DNA of 64,000 nucleotides, from assembly GCA_964647485.1 (NCBI GenBank), contig CAZYHV010000002.1, forward strand, positions 62,001-126,000. Reading direction: 5' to 3'. The DNA comes from FW021-bin31 sp964647485. GTDB taxonomy: Bacteria > Bacteroidota > Bacteroidia > Chitinophagales > Chitinophagaceae. A program made the position numbers and the translations under genes. How positions within the stretch are numbered: position 1 is the first letter of the stretch; every line of letters starts with the position of its first letter. This document shows positions 18,580 through 28,556 of this stretch, piece after piece. A model generated the notes under the pieces. It searched no databases. It was not told where the DNA came from and saw only the letters and a program-made list of their open reading frames with translations.

Positions 18580-21500
18580 TTAAAATTGTACATTTATACC
18601 AATCGTATAACTTCTTCTTACCGGATATCCACCGGAGATATCCCGACCTATGGCAGTGACATTCTCAGGATCCGGTCCACTATACTTGGAGAAAGTAAAT
18701 ACATTGTTGGCTGTTATATAAATCTTGGTAGAAGTAATACCGAACCTTCGTGTTTTTTCCTTGGGAATATTGTATCCCAGGGTGATGGTATTGATTTTCC
18801 AATAAGAACCATCCTCCATGAACAACGTTTGATTCCCTTTGTAAGGTTGAATACGATCATACCTTGTGAAGTCAAAGGGATTCGGATAGGTTGCATCTTG
18901 CGAACCTTCATGTTGTTTCGGATTATCTCCTGTTGGTTTCCAGTAATCGAATTCATCTAAAGGGAGTAAAGGTCCTGCTTTGGTAGGATCCCCATAATTC
19001 TGGAAAGTCTTTGCAATATTGGTATTCAAGATATCACGAATTAGGGTATAAGACAAATTCAATCTTAATGTAAAATCTTTATAGGTAGTATAATCGTTGA
19101 TTCCCCCAGTAATCAAAGGTTCAGGATTTCCGACAATGACATAATCATTATCATCTATTTTATAATCCCCATTAATATCTCCCCAACGAGGATCTCCTCC
19201 CTGAAAATACAAATAGCTGTTACTGGTCACCATTTGTTGGGGCAGTCCTGTGGCAGGATCTGTAGGTACAGATTGATCGCTACTATAAACGGAATTGGTA
19301 TAATACAGCAGATTAGACAGTGTATTTCTTCCTAATCTATACAGAATAGGAACAGTTTTACCATCTGCATCCTCAACGTCAACTTCCAACTGTCGAACGC
19401 CTCTCGGTAACTGAGTCAATACATCGTGGTTAAGTGCTCCGTTAATAGACAAGGTCGACTGTACCGCATGATGAGGAGCAAACAAACGATAAGTAAGTGT
19501 CCACTCAAATCCGTAATCCACCAGGCTAATGGCATTGGTTTTTATTTTTTCAAAACCATTTTCATTGGGAAGATTAACATCTGTAATTTGGTTATCAACC
19601 GATTTATAATAGGCATCTAATACCACTTCCAAACGATCATCGAAAAATCCTCCTTCAAAACCAACATCTGTCGTAGTAGTGGTCTGAGGTTCAAAAGCAG
19701 TATTTGGAATCTGATCATATTTCAAATCCATATAAGGCTGACCATTATAGGTTCCTGATCCCGGGATATAAGTTCCATATACGTCAAACACATCCCCGGT
19801 AGGAACAATGTTCCTTCCCCAACTGGCACGAACTGAGGAATAAGAGATCCAAGATACATTATCAAACCAAGGTTCTTTACTAAAATTCCAACGAGCACTC
19901 ACTGCCGGGTTTTGGGAATATCCTGCCGAAGGACCATTGGTAGAAGTCCCATCAAAGCGATAACTAAAATTTAAAATGTATTTGGAATCATAATTGTAAG
20001 TGAAAGCGCCACCAAAACCATGTACTCTTTTGTCAAAAAGATTATCTAAAGTTCCTCCCCCCGATCCATACCAATTGGCACCAATAGGACCATGAATCTC
20101 ATCATCAGGAGTCTGTACCAGATTCACTGCATTCGCACGAAATTCTGATTTTTGTAGTTCGTCAAATATAAAAGCATTAAACGTATGTTTCTCATTCAAT
20201 ACTTTGGTATAACTTACATTCGCCCTGTTATATAAGGTAAATTTCCGGGAATCATAATTATAAGATTCGGAAGAACCCCCATGTAAGAAAGAAGGCGAAA
20301 AGCGATCGGAAGTAGAAGAGGTATAATCATAACTAATCACATCTCCAAAACGTAACCCTTTTACCGGTTCCCATTGAACATTTAAATTGGCTTTTAGATT
20401 GGTCGTTTTATTTTCTTCCTCAATACTCGCACTTTTCAAGGCTTCATTTTCACCGGAGAACAAAGAAGGAGAAGGCAATAAGGAAGAAGTATTTGCTCCA
20501 TCAGCGACCCCCGTTTGTAAAAGACCAACCCCACTTCCATTGTTTTTATTTCCGTAAGCTACATTTAAAGTCGCCATCATCTTAAAACGATTTGAAGGCT
20601 GGTAGCGGGAATTCATACCAAAGGTATATCTTTTGAATCCGGTGTTTTTAATAATTCCATTCTCTTGATAATAATTTAAGTTGGTTTTATAATTAAACTC
20701 ATTGTTGCCACCAGATATACTCAGATTATGCGACATATTGTAGGTAGGACGATAAAAGATATCCTGCCAATTGGTGGAATTGTTATAATAAGAGTTCAAA
20801 CTATCCGCTAAAAATGGAGTGCTGTTAATTAAAGCCTTTGCAGCAGAAAAAGTAGAATCAAAATTCCTAATTTGCCAAATTCTAAGTTCTCTTTCTCTTT
20901 TTCCACCAATTACAGAACGTAGCTTAGGAGGCGTATTTAAGAAAAAATTTGCCGTATATCTAACAATAGGGATGCGAGATTTCCCTCTTTTTGTTGTAAT
21001 AATAATCACACCATAGGCTCCCCTGGAGCCATAAATTGAGGTTGCTGCCGCATCTTTCAATACATCCACACTGGCAATATCTTCCGGAGGAATTAAGGAT
21101 AAAGGACTAATTCCCGGTCCGGCCTGATTAAAACCGTAAGAATATCCTTCATTAGGATCTACCGGAACTCCATCCACTACAAAAAGAGGTGAAGTAGGCG
21201 TCATAAAACCACTACCGGAAACCTGTGTTGTAGACAATCCGCGCAATTGAATACGACCCATCACCCCGGGTGCACCATTATTAACCTGAATATTTAAACC
21301 GGCCACCTTTCCCTGTAATAAATCTGTTACATTGGCAACAGGTACATCTTGAATTTCTTTCGCATCAATATGGGTCACTGCTCCGGTATTCGTCTCTTTT
21401 GTTTTCTTTTGATAACCAACAATAGAAACTTGTTTTAATGCTTTTGTAGAAGTAGCAATCGTGACTTTCAAATCACTGGTACTGCTATTTACCTTTTTAT

Positions 21501-21750
21501 GTACCGGGGCATAGCCTAAGCCGGAGAAGGTCAGCGTTGTTCCTGCCGTAACTGTAACAGAGAAAGATCCATCTACTTTGGTAACTCCTACGGGTTGATC
21601 TCCGGCTTTGATACCAATTCCAATAGCCGGATCCCCGGATTTTTTATCTACAACCACCCCTTTTACAGTAATTTGTTTATTCTGAGCAAAACTGACTTGC
21701 ACCATTAACAAAAATAAGAGAGTGGTAAATATGGCGGTTATATACCTCAT
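18580..21750 (-). CDS. SusC/RagA TonB-dependent outer-membrane transporter (SusC1)
   Basis: This 1056-residue outer-membrane importer has a signal peptide ending at about residue 22 and a carboxypeptidase-regulatory-like domain at 26-105 (KGVVVDKKSGDPAIGIG). The TonB plug shows LLQGKVAGLNIQVNNGAPG and the SusC signature SIYGSRGAYGVIIITTKRG. A large beta-barrel follows, ending in an aromatic residue (GINVQF). Together with SusD1 it should import oligosaccharides, glycopeptides or peptides in a TonB-dependent way. It differs from SusC2, which lacks the N-terminal regulatory-like domain. Confidence 0.95.
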   Translation of the reverse strand: MRYITAIFTTLLFLLMVQVSFAQNKQITVKGVVVDKKSGDPAIGIGIKAGDQPVGVTKVDGSFSVTVTAGTTLTFSGLGYAPVHKKVNSSTSDLKVTIATSTKALKQVSIVGYQKKTKETNTGAVTHIDAKEIQDVPVANVTDLLQGKVAGLNIQVNNGAPGVMGRIQLRGLSTTQVSGSGFMTPTSPLFVVDGVPVDPNEGYSYGFNQAGPGISPLSLIPPEDIASVDVLKDAAATSIYGSRGAYGVIIITTKRGKSRIPIVRYTANFFLNTPPKLRSVIGGKRERELRIWQIRNFDSTFSAAKALINSTPFLADSLNSYYNNSTNWQDIFYRPTYNMSHNLSISGGNNEFNYKTNLNYYQENGIIKNTGFKRYTFGMNSRYQPSNRFKMMATLNVAYGNKNNGSGVGLLQTGVADGANTSSLLPSPSLFSGENEALKSASIEEENKTTNLKANLNVQWEPVKGLRFGDVISYDYTSSTSDRFSPSFLHGGSSESYNYDSRKFTLYNRANVSYTKVLNEKHTFNAFIFDELQKSEFRANAVNLVQTPDDEIHGPIGANWYGSGGGTLDNLFDKRVHGFGGAFTYNYDSKYILNFSYRFDGTSTNGPSAGYSQNPAVSARWNFSKEPWFDNVSWISYSSVRASWGRNIVPTGDVFDVYGTYIPGSGTYNGQPYMDLKYDQIPNTAFEPQTTTTTDVGFEGGFFDDRLEVVLDAYYKSVDNQITDVNLPNENGFEKIKTNAISLVDYGFEWTLTYRLFAPHHAVQSTLSINGALNHDVLTQLPRGVRQLEVDVEDADGKTVPILYRLGRNTLSNLLYYTNSVYSSDQSVPTDPATGLPQQMVTSNSYLYFQGGDPRWGDINGDYKIDDNDYVIVGNPEPLITGGINDYTTYKDFTLRLNLSYTLIRDILNTNIAKTFQNYGDPTKAGPLLPLDEFDYWKPTGDNPKQHEGSQDATYPNPFDFTRYDRIQPYKGNQTLFMEDGSYWKINTITLGYNIPKEKTRRFGITSTKIYITANNVFTFSKYSGPDPENVTAIGRDISGGYPVRRSYTIGINVQF

Positions 21751-21796
21751 TGTCTGTACTATTATTATCGATTAAAATTGTTCTATTTATATTTTT

Positions 21797-22834
21797 CTAT
21801 TCATCTTTGAATTTCGGATTGTCTCTATTAAAGACCAGCGTTATAGTCCAATCACCCGGTTGATAGATTTTAAAATTGAAAGCAATCATTGAGTTCAATC
21901 GTATATGACCAAAGCCAATCCTGGAATACCAAAACTCTACATGTGCCATTTTCCCGTCCTGTGTTGTGTACTTTGTTTTTCTTTCTGTCAACGGAATAGG
22001 GTAAGCGACCTGATAGGTAACTGAAGAATCCGTCATCTTCCGATCAAAACCATGGATTAAACTCCCCCATTTGGTATTAAAAAATTTGTTCGGATTAATG
22101 GGATGATATAAGGTATCCAAAAACATGAATCTTAGAGAATGTCCATCTCCATCCCTGTGGAAAAAGATATCAATATCCCCCGCACTAATATTACGATCAT
22201 AATGAGCACCGGCCACATTGACTACACTGACTGGATGTATCCCCGTTCGAGTCCCCTGTCCCAACACTTTATCGACAGGATTAGGTTCGTACGGCTGAGC
22301 TTTCAAAGGGCGTAATTTAAGATTACGGAAATATCGCCGTCCACCGGAGTTCTTCAATTCTACATCAAAAATATAACCTGAGTCAGGTTGTACATTGATA
22401 AAGGAAGAATTGGCACTCGCCCACATCACAAACTGACCAGAATGCGGACGAATTTCCCAAGCTGCATGATATTCAGTATCCCTTTTTGCCTGAATCTCTG
22501 CTAAAGAAGATTCATCACCGGTATAGGCAAGTGCATCTTCATCCCAAACAAGCACCGGAAAAGTGTCTTTTAGCTCGGGAGCCGGATCACCATTAAATCT
22601 TCGAGGATTAACAATCTTAAAATCAGCAGGATAGGAGGTACTCCCTTTATAAAAATTATCCCCAAAAACAGTTGTTCTTCCTAATATTGGCTCATAAACA
22701 TGTTGTGTAAAGCGGGAATCTGATCCTACTTCTTCCCTATCTACAGGCAACAAGTCCTTACAGGCCGAAGAGAAAATAACGACACTTCCAACCGTTAGCA
22801 ATAAAAGAAGTCTTAAGTTAAATTTATTCATCAT
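21797..22834 (-). CDS. DUF5007-like lipoprotein
   Basis: This 345-residue lipoprotein has a signal ending IFSSAC followed by KDLLPVDREEVG. It resembles the DUF5007 proteins that accompany fasciclin and SusD genes in Bacteroidota, recalled from family context rather than a search. Beta-rich segments with many aromatic residues (YGDNFYKGSTSYP-like, HSGQFVMWASANSS) suggest an extracellular binding module. No catalytic motif was recognised. It closes the first four-gene half of the locus and lies 46 bp before SusC1. Confidence 0.6.
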   Translation of the reverse strand: MMNKFNLRLLLLLTVGSVVIFSSACKDLLPVDREEVGSDSRFTQHVYEPILGRTTVFGDNFYKGSTSYPADFKIVNPRRFNGDPAPELKDTFPVLVWDEDALAYTGDESSLAEIQAKRDTEYHAAWEIRPHSGQFVMWASANSSFINVQPDSGYIFDVELKNSGGRRYFRNLKLRPLKAQPYEPNPVDKVLGQGTRTGIHPVSVVNVAGAHYDRNISAGDIDIFFHRDGDGHSLRFMFLDTLYHPINPNKFFNTKWGSLIHGFDRKMTDSSVTYQVAYPIPLTERKTKYTTQDGKMAHVEFWYSRIGFGHIRLNSMIAFNFKIYQPGDWTITLVFNRDNPKFKDE

Positions 22835-22850
22835 TTTATTCCTCTATTTA

Positions 22851-23540
22851 TTATTTAACATTCATTCTTTCTACAATTTGTCCAAATCCAAATCCGTGAC
22901 CGGGCGACAGCATGTGGATGATGGAATTCTCTGTCCGAATGTCTATCGCATTCGTATTGGCAGATACCCAATACCGATCAAAAATAGATTCGTTACGATC
23001 ACTGTAAATGAGGTATTCAGGTCCTCCTCCTACATAACCGGAAGAACTGTTGTGCTTATACTCTAATTGCATCAGATAATTATATCGAATGGAAGAAACC
23101 GTCAGCCCATCAGCAAATGTACTGATAGAATCAGCCGTATATATTCCTCTCACTACATAACGACACATTAAGGTATCTAATTGAGCAGAATCTAATTGAG
23201 CAATACTTAATGGTGCTCGGGGAGGAATATTCCTCGCTCTAATTTCATTCAGGTTGGTCAATGCTAAAGTAAAACTGGCATTGGTCATGGCAAATAAAGT
23301 AATATCACCGGCTTTAATAGAATCTTCTAATCCGGTAACCTGATCTATGGCTAACAACATGGAATCATAAATGCCATTTTGTGCGTGTAGATATTGAATG
23401 GCATCTCCCTCAAAACTACTTTTTTCATTATCATAATGATAATAGGTTTTGTTCATTTTAGTACATCCCGTAACCAGCAGCCCCAGGAGTCCTAACAACA
23501 CCACTAAATCAATAAAATAGTATTTTTTTCTTTGCTTCAT
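22851..23540 (-). CDS. Fasciclin-like lipoprotein
   Basis: This 229-residue lipoprotein (LLVTGC) has a FAS1-like domain: QYLHAQNGIYDSMLLAID, DITLFAMTNASF, LMCRYVVRGIYTADS and a C-terminal NSIIHML. It is shorter and more divergent than the FAS1 protein at 16249. It follows SusD2 by 31 bp and precedes the DUF5007-like gene by 16 bp, consistent with one transcript. Confidence 0.65.
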   Translation of the reverse strand: MKQRKKYYFIDLVVLLGLLGLLVTGCTKMNKTYYHYDNEKSSFEGDAIQYLHAQNGIYDSMLLAIDQVTGLEDSIKAGDITLFAMTNASFTLALTNLNEIRARNIPPRAPLSIAQLDSAQLDTLMCRYVVRGIYTADSISTFADGLTVSSIRYNYLMQLEYKHNSSSGYVGGGPEYLIYSDRNESIFDRYWVSANTNAIDIRTENSIIHMLSPGHGFGFGQIVERMNVK

Positions 23541-23571
23541 TTGATTTATTCTTTTATATCTATAACGTTAT

Positions 23572-25140
23572 TTACTTCCCGTTCCAATAGGCATTTTGAG
23601 TAATTTCATCATTTCTGTCTAATACATCATTAGAAATCGGCCAATATTCTCCCCCTTCATCTAAAAGTGTATTAAATGCGGGGTTGTTCCGCTTAATTCT
23701 GTTGTAACGTACCAGATCCCACCAGCGCCAGCCTTCCCCCATCAGTTCTCTTCTTCTTTCCTGAAAAATGGCAGTAATTAAATCGGTAGAATTTCCGGAA
23801 GTATATTTTTTTATACCTCTTTCATTACGAACGATATTAAGCAGGGTGATGGCTCCATCCTCTCCATTTTCATCATCAGGTTTATTTAAAACAGCCAAGG
23901 CCTCAGCGCGTAGCAGCGTAATTTCTTCTAAACGGGTAAAAATCAACACGGAACTATATTTAGAGAAATGGGTTTCGCTTTGTTCCCCTTTTAAGATTTT
24001 AATCTTTTTGAAAATGGGTATTTCCCCTCTATAATTAGAGAAATAAGCCGTACGAGGAAGTCCGGATAAGGTATCTATACCAAAACGGGAATCATTCCCA
24101 TTGGATGTTGGAAAGATACTGGAGATAGAATCTTTAGAAACATAAATCTGAGGATATTGACGGGTAATAAAGGGCGATGCCAGGGTCAAATCTTCGATAT
24201 GTCCGGTCGTGGTCATTTCTCCATGACCATCTACAAAATTAAATCCTATGAGCTGATTGGATTGACGATTAGAGAACAACCCATCGGCTGCAACCACTTG
24301 ATCAGTACTCACATAGGTAAGTCCTTCTTTACTTTGATTGTCTAATATAAATTTCGTATAAACGGACACATCTATATAATGCCCCTGCCAGGCCGCAATA
24401 TGAGCTAACATGGCATAAGCCGCCAATTTGGTAATCAGGGTATTGACAAAACGAGTATTCGTATATCCATAATAATTCCCCGGCATTTGAGGATCATCTG
24501 ATCCATAGACATAAGGTAAAGTAGGAGCTACTTCTCTCAATTCATTCTCTGCGAAACCCAATACTTTCTCTTTTGGAGTACGTGATAATTCTTCGAAGGT
24601 TCCACCGGCGGGTTCTGTAACTAATGGAACATCTCCCCAAATTCTTACCATTAGAAAATAAGTAAAGGCTCTCAATGCCCGCACCTGCGCCATATCAACT
24701 TTATGATTCAGCTTTGAATATCTTCTATCGGTAAGCGCCTTAGAGGAATTAGCAATAAATGAATTACAAGCATTAATAACAGCATAAAAGCGACGCCAAT
24801 CTGTAATATCTTGTAATACAGGATAAGAAGCATTTAAATTTCCATGGATGATCGCCTTCAAATCCGGACGGGAATAAGCGGTAAAATCTCCTTTCCTTAA
24901 ATCACCACGAAGCCAATACGCATCATTATTGGATAAAGCTGCACGTAAAAGCCCATAAATACCAATAAGCCCACTACGTACATCATCCAGTGACTCCCAA
25001 TGCCCTTTTTCACCCGCCACTCTGGTCGATTTCACATCCAATGTTTTATTACAGGAAGACATCATCAAAAGACACCCTCCAATCATAGAGATAACCACCA
25101 ACGACAGAACAGCTTTTTTTATTTTAAAAATAAGTTTCAT
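23572..25140 (-). CDS. SusD/RagB-family nutrient-binding lipoprotein (SusD2)
   Basis: The product is 522 residues from the ATG giving MKLIFKIKKAVLSLVV; an ATG 9 bp upstream is also possible. The lipobox is LLMMSSC. SusD features are the N-terminal CNKTLDVKST, LRAFTYFLMVRIWGDVPLV, RAEALAVLNKPDDENG and ERRRELMGEGWRWWDLVRYN. It partners SusC2, whose stop lies 30 bp upstream. Sequence similarity to SusD1 is limited, so the two pairs may bind different parts of the substrate. Confidence 0.9.
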   Translation of the reverse strand: MKLIFKIKKAVLSLVVISMIGGCLLMMSSCNKTLDVKSTRVAGEKGHWESLDDVRSGLIGIYGLLRAALSNNDAYWLRGDLRKGDFTAYSRPDLKAIIHGNLNASYPVLQDITDWRRFYAVINACNSFIANSSKALTDRRYSKLNHKVDMAQVRALRAFTYFLMVRIWGDVPLVTEPAGGTFEELSRTPKEKVLGFAENELREVAPTLPYVYGSDDPQMPGNYYGYTNTRFVNTLITKLAAYAMLAHIAAWQGHYIDVSVYTKFILDNQSKEGLTYVSTDQVVAADGLFSNRQSNQLIGFNFVDGHGEMTTTGHIEDLTLASPFITRQYPQIYVSKDSISSIFPTSNGNDSRFGIDTLSGLPRTAYFSNYRGEIPIFKKIKILKGEQSETHFSKYSSVLIFTRLEEITLLRAEALAVLNKPDDENGEDGAITLLNIVRNERGIKKYTSGNSTDLITAIFQERRRELMGEGWRWWDLVRYNRIKRNNPAFNTLLDEGGEYWPISNDVLDRNDEITQNAYWNGK

Positions 25141-25170
25141 GAATAACAATTTGAATTTTATTATTTAAGC

Positions 25171-28100
25171 TTACAAGTTCACTTTCACTCCAAAGATAAA
25201 GGTGCGAGGTATTGGTAAACCATGCCCATTATATATTCCATTATAGAGTGTCAACTCCGGATCATCAGCATCAAAACCGGAAATGGTAAACAGATTCGTT
25301 CCCGATAAATAAATAAGAAATTTGGTAAAGACCGGTTTATCTTTTTTCCCTTGAAAAAGATGGGTTCGAGTTAAGTCATATCCTACTGAAAGAGCCCCTA
25401 ATTTTAAATAAGAACCATCTTTCAAGAATAAATCTTGATCTGATCGATACGGAACCACATCACTCCAGGGATTATATTGGGGATACTTAGAAAGATCTTC
25501 CCGGTATTCCCAAAAGGTAATTTCTTTCACAGTACCCATGTCGTTATTCCTTTGCTGATTTACGAAATTCAAGCGTTTAGAAGCATACTGATCTAAAATG
25601 TCTCTCCCTAAAGCAAAATAAAAGTGGAAGTTCAAATCCCATCCTTTATAAGTAAAATCACTTCCAAACCCACCACTCATCTTTGGCATGAAATGCCCTT
25701 GTAAGGTTTTATCTCCATTATCAATTACATAATCTTCATTTACATCTTTCCATTTGGCATCTCCCTTCTGTAAAGCTAACCCATTAAAAGTCATGGGATT
25801 GTTGGTATTAGGATTAATGGGTACATCCGCATCTGAGGTATAAATTCCATCATTATTTAATAGCCAAAATTGATCTACAGAAGCCCCTACCTTCAATTTA
25901 CGACTCCCGATAATGACTTCATTCAATCCGTTAGGAAGTGCTTTTAGTTCATTTTTATTGGTATTAAAATTAGCCGTAAACAACCAATTCAATCCTTTAG
26001 GATGATCCAATATTTTTGCAGAGATGGATACATCTACACCGGTATTCTGAATCCACATACCACTTTCGTAGGCTCCGGTATATCCATATTCCGACGGAAC
26101 AGGAACAGGCAATACTAAATCTTTGTCATCCTTCTTATAAAAATCGATAGCAGCTTGTACCCTATTATGTAATAATCCTATATTCACTCCGACATCCAGT
26201 TTATTACTGTATTGCCAAGGAAGATCATATCCTACCCATCCGGCAGTAAAAGGTCGTGACAATCCGGCAATACCTACATAAGAACCCATAGTAGGTTCTT
26301 GTGACCATCCCATATCGACCTTGTATTGAGGACCAATGGCGAAACGATCGTCACGAAATAGCTTACCAATTTTAGCATAAGAAGCATGTAATCTAAATTC
26401 ACTCAACGAACTTTCTTGTAATAAAGTATTTTTTATATTCCAAGAACCATTCACTCCATACCCCATAAACCAGCGATGATCCGGTTGTACATTAGAAGAA
26501 CCATCACTTCTTACGATTGCTCCCAGCTTGAATTTATTTTTGATGGTATAATCCGCTTTAAAAAAGTAAGAGGCCAAACGTGGACTCATCTTATCAGGGA
26601 ACCAATGAGGGGTCCACACCTGTGGCTGAAGATAATCATCATGGTTAGGATTACCATCTACATTATTAATCTTAATTTTATCATTAGGACCATTATAGGC
26701 ATAGGCATATTCATACTTTAGTTTTTTCTTCTGAAGTTTCTGTTCTACTTGTAATTGTAAAGAGCTCTCGTTGCCAAAATCAAAATGATAACTAAGGGAA
26801 TTACTTACAATAAAATTTAAATTATATCCAAAATAATTAGATGCAAAATTATTCCCTTCTAATAAAGTTGTTGGCCAAAATGCGTCTCTTATTCCTTCAT
26901 TATAATCAACAGAAACCCTGCCATTGTAAAGTAAATCTCCTAAATCGGCTTTTATTCCGAAATATCCCTGAACGGTGTTTGTTTTGTTTTTATCCACTGC
27001 ATTGTTAAAGGCATTCAAATACTGGCTATACACTGCTTTGTTTGGAGATAAGGGGCTCGTCAAGTCAGGAAGGTAACGTTCTTCACCCAAACGGTCTCTA
27101 ACACTCTTATTGCGGTTTCTTTCCAGCCTATTGGCGCGTATCATACTAGAGAGTGTTAACCACTTCAGAGGTAACATATTGATAAAGAAAGAGACTCCAT
27201 ATCGATCCATAGAAGTTCCATCAGCATTTCCATTACTCTTTGATTTGGTCGCCAAAAAACGGAAATTCGCACGATCAGAGCCTCCGGTCAGACTCATATC
27301 GATAGAATAAATTGGTTTATTTTCATAATATAGATCTGTCCAATTAGACGCCCCGTAATAATCTTTATTGGTTTCGTCTCTCAAATAAGCAGGGTAGTTC
27401 AAGACATCTTCCGTCGTACCATACAGATCATAATAAGGTTGACGAAAATCATTTTCAAAAGCTGCATTTACCGGAGTAACATGAGGCTTTTGAACAAATC
27501 CTACATAACTGTGAATACTTATTTCACGAAATCCAGAATGTGCATTTTTTGTAGTTACCCAAATGGCTCCATTCGAAGCATCCGGTCCCAATGCTGCAAG
27601 AGCTGCCGGATCTTTAATTACTTTAATAGAGGCAATGTCATCTGTGGTTAAATCTGCCAATAAATTGGTTGCGGGTCCAATCCTATTAAAATCATAGGTC
27701 TGAATATCATATGCAAATGGATTTTCTCGAGAAATAGGAACACCATTTAAGTAAACCACAGGCTGAGAATGTACCAAATCTTTCTTTCCCAGTAAAGGAG
27801 AACTCAAACCATGAATAAATAAATATTGTTTTGTACCCGGTTCGCCGGAAGGTTCTTCCGAATAGACTCCGGCAACATTTCCTTTCAACATCTCCTGTAA
27901 AGAAACGTAAGGCTGACGAGATATCCTGCCTATTGCAACCGTATCGGCACGATTGGTGTTAACAACATCAAAACCGGAAAAATGGTTTTGCGACATATTA
28001 CCTGAAATAGTCGTATCTATATCAACTTTTTTTGTATCGGTAGGTACACTGTCTTTATAAAAATAAGGAGGTGTTGTATAGGCATTAGCTTCTCCCCGGA

Positions 28101-28173
28101 TATAAATAAAGAGAAAAAGTATAGTACAAGATAGCAAAGCAATAAATTGCTTCCTTTGTAAACGGTATGTCAT
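25171..28173 (-). CDS. SusC/RagA TonB-dependent transporter (SusC2) without N-terminal regulatory-like domain
   Basis: This 1000-residue outer-membrane importer is the first gene of the locus. After the signal peptide (CTILFLFIYIRGEANA) there is a short linker rather than the usual carboxypeptidase-regulatory-like beta sandwich, then the plug (LQEMLKGNVAGVYSEEPSG, QPVVYLNGVPI, DDIASIKVIKDPAALA and DASNGAIWVTTK). A long beta-barrel with typical aromatic girdles ends in GVKVNL. The plug glycines are slightly divergent: the usual YGsRga is LGPDASNGA. Upstream lie candidate LacI-type operators. Confidence 0.92.
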   Translation of the reverse strand: MTYRLQRKQFIALLSCTILFLFIYIRGEANAYTTPPYFYKDSVPTDTKKVDIDTTISGNMSQNHFSGFDVVNTNRADTVAIGRISRQPYVSLQEMLKGNVAGVYSEEPSGEPGTKQYLFIHGLSSPLLGKKDLVHSQPVVYLNGVPISRENPFAYDIQTYDFNRIGPATNLLADLTTDDIASIKVIKDPAALAALGPDASNGAIWVTTKNAHSGFREISIHSYVGFVQKPHVTPVNAAFENDFRQPYYDLYGTTEDVLNYPAYLRDETNKDYYGASNWTDLYYENKPIYSIDMSLTGGSDRANFRFLATKSKSNGNADGTSMDRYGVSFFINMLPLKWLTLSSMIRANRLERNRNKSVRDRLGEERYLPDLTSPLSPNKAVYSQYLNAFNNAVDKNKTNTVQGYFGIKADLGDLLYNGRVSVDYNEGIRDAFWPTTLLEGNNFASNYFGYNLNFIVSNSLSYHFDFGNESSLQLQVEQKLQKKKLKYEYAYAYNGPNDKIKINNVDGNPNHDDYLQPQVWTPHWFPDKMSPRLASYFFKADYTIKNKFKLGAIVRSDGSSNVQPDHRWFMGYGVNGSWNIKNTLLQESSLSEFRLHASYAKIGKLFRDDRFAIGPQYKVDMGWSQEPTMGSYVGIAGLSRPFTAGWVGYDLPWQYSNKLDVGVNIGLLHNRVQAAIDFYKKDDKDLVLPVPVPSEYGYTGAYESGMWIQNTGVDVSISAKILDHPKGLNWLFTANFNTNKNELKALPNGLNEVIIGSRKLKVGASVDQFWLLNNDGIYTSDADVPINPNTNNPMTFNGLALQKGDAKWKDVNEDYVIDNGDKTLQGHFMPKMSGGFGSDFTYKGWDLNFHFYFALGRDILDQYASKRLNFVNQQRNNDMGTVKEITFWEYREDLSKYPQYNPWSDVVPYRSDQDLFLKDGSYLKLGALSVGYDLTRTHLFQGKKDKPVFTKFLIYLSGTNLFTISGFDADDPELTLYNGIYNGHGLPIPRTFIFGVKVNL

Positions 28174-28233
28174 CTTAATTTGTAAAGTTTATTTCAACAG
28201 TTAAATTCTATTATTTAGCGTCCCTTCTCAAGA

Positions 28234-28261
28234 CAAATATTTATTTTTTTCTAATTTCAAA
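28234..28261 (-). promoter_or_regulatory. Possible Bacteroidota-type promoter for the surface-protein locus
   Basis: On the minus strand TTTG (28261-28258) and AATATTTG (28241-28234) are 16 nt apart, close to TTTG-N19-TAnnTTTG with one mismatch in the -7 box and a short spacer. The start of transcription would fall about 55 bp before SusC2. The rest of the 383-bp gap (28174-28556) shows no coding frame. Confidence 0.35.
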
Positions 28262-28359
28262 AGAAATATCTTTTTAAATTCTTTCTTTCGGACTGCAATA
28301 TATCATACTTAATAATGAAACCCAAGAATTTTATTAACATATTTTTCTGAAAAAACCGA

Positions 28360-28397
28360 TGCAATCGTTTTCAAACCCTAATTCAAACGGTTGCGCA
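28360..28397. promoter_or_regulatory. Two LacI-type operator candidates
   Basis: GCAATCGTTTTCA (28361-28373) and, on the other strand, GCAACCGTTTGAA (28394-28382) agree at 10 of 13 positions. Both are quasi-palindromes centred on CG, as LacI/GalR operators are. Their centres are 22 bp apart, about two helical turns. They lie between the LacI-family gene and SusC2. Binding by that regulator is inferred from position and motif type. Confidence 0.6.
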
Positions 28398-28556
28398 TAT
28401 TTTTCATTGTAAAGCGTACACAAAGTGGAAAAAGTAAAAAATTGTAGTATCAAACAATAAAAGGTTTGGGAAAAAAGATGATAAAATCACGCCTTTAGAT
28501 CAACTTATTAAAATCGATTCTTCTACAAAATGAATGAGAAATGAGAAAAGGAAAAT

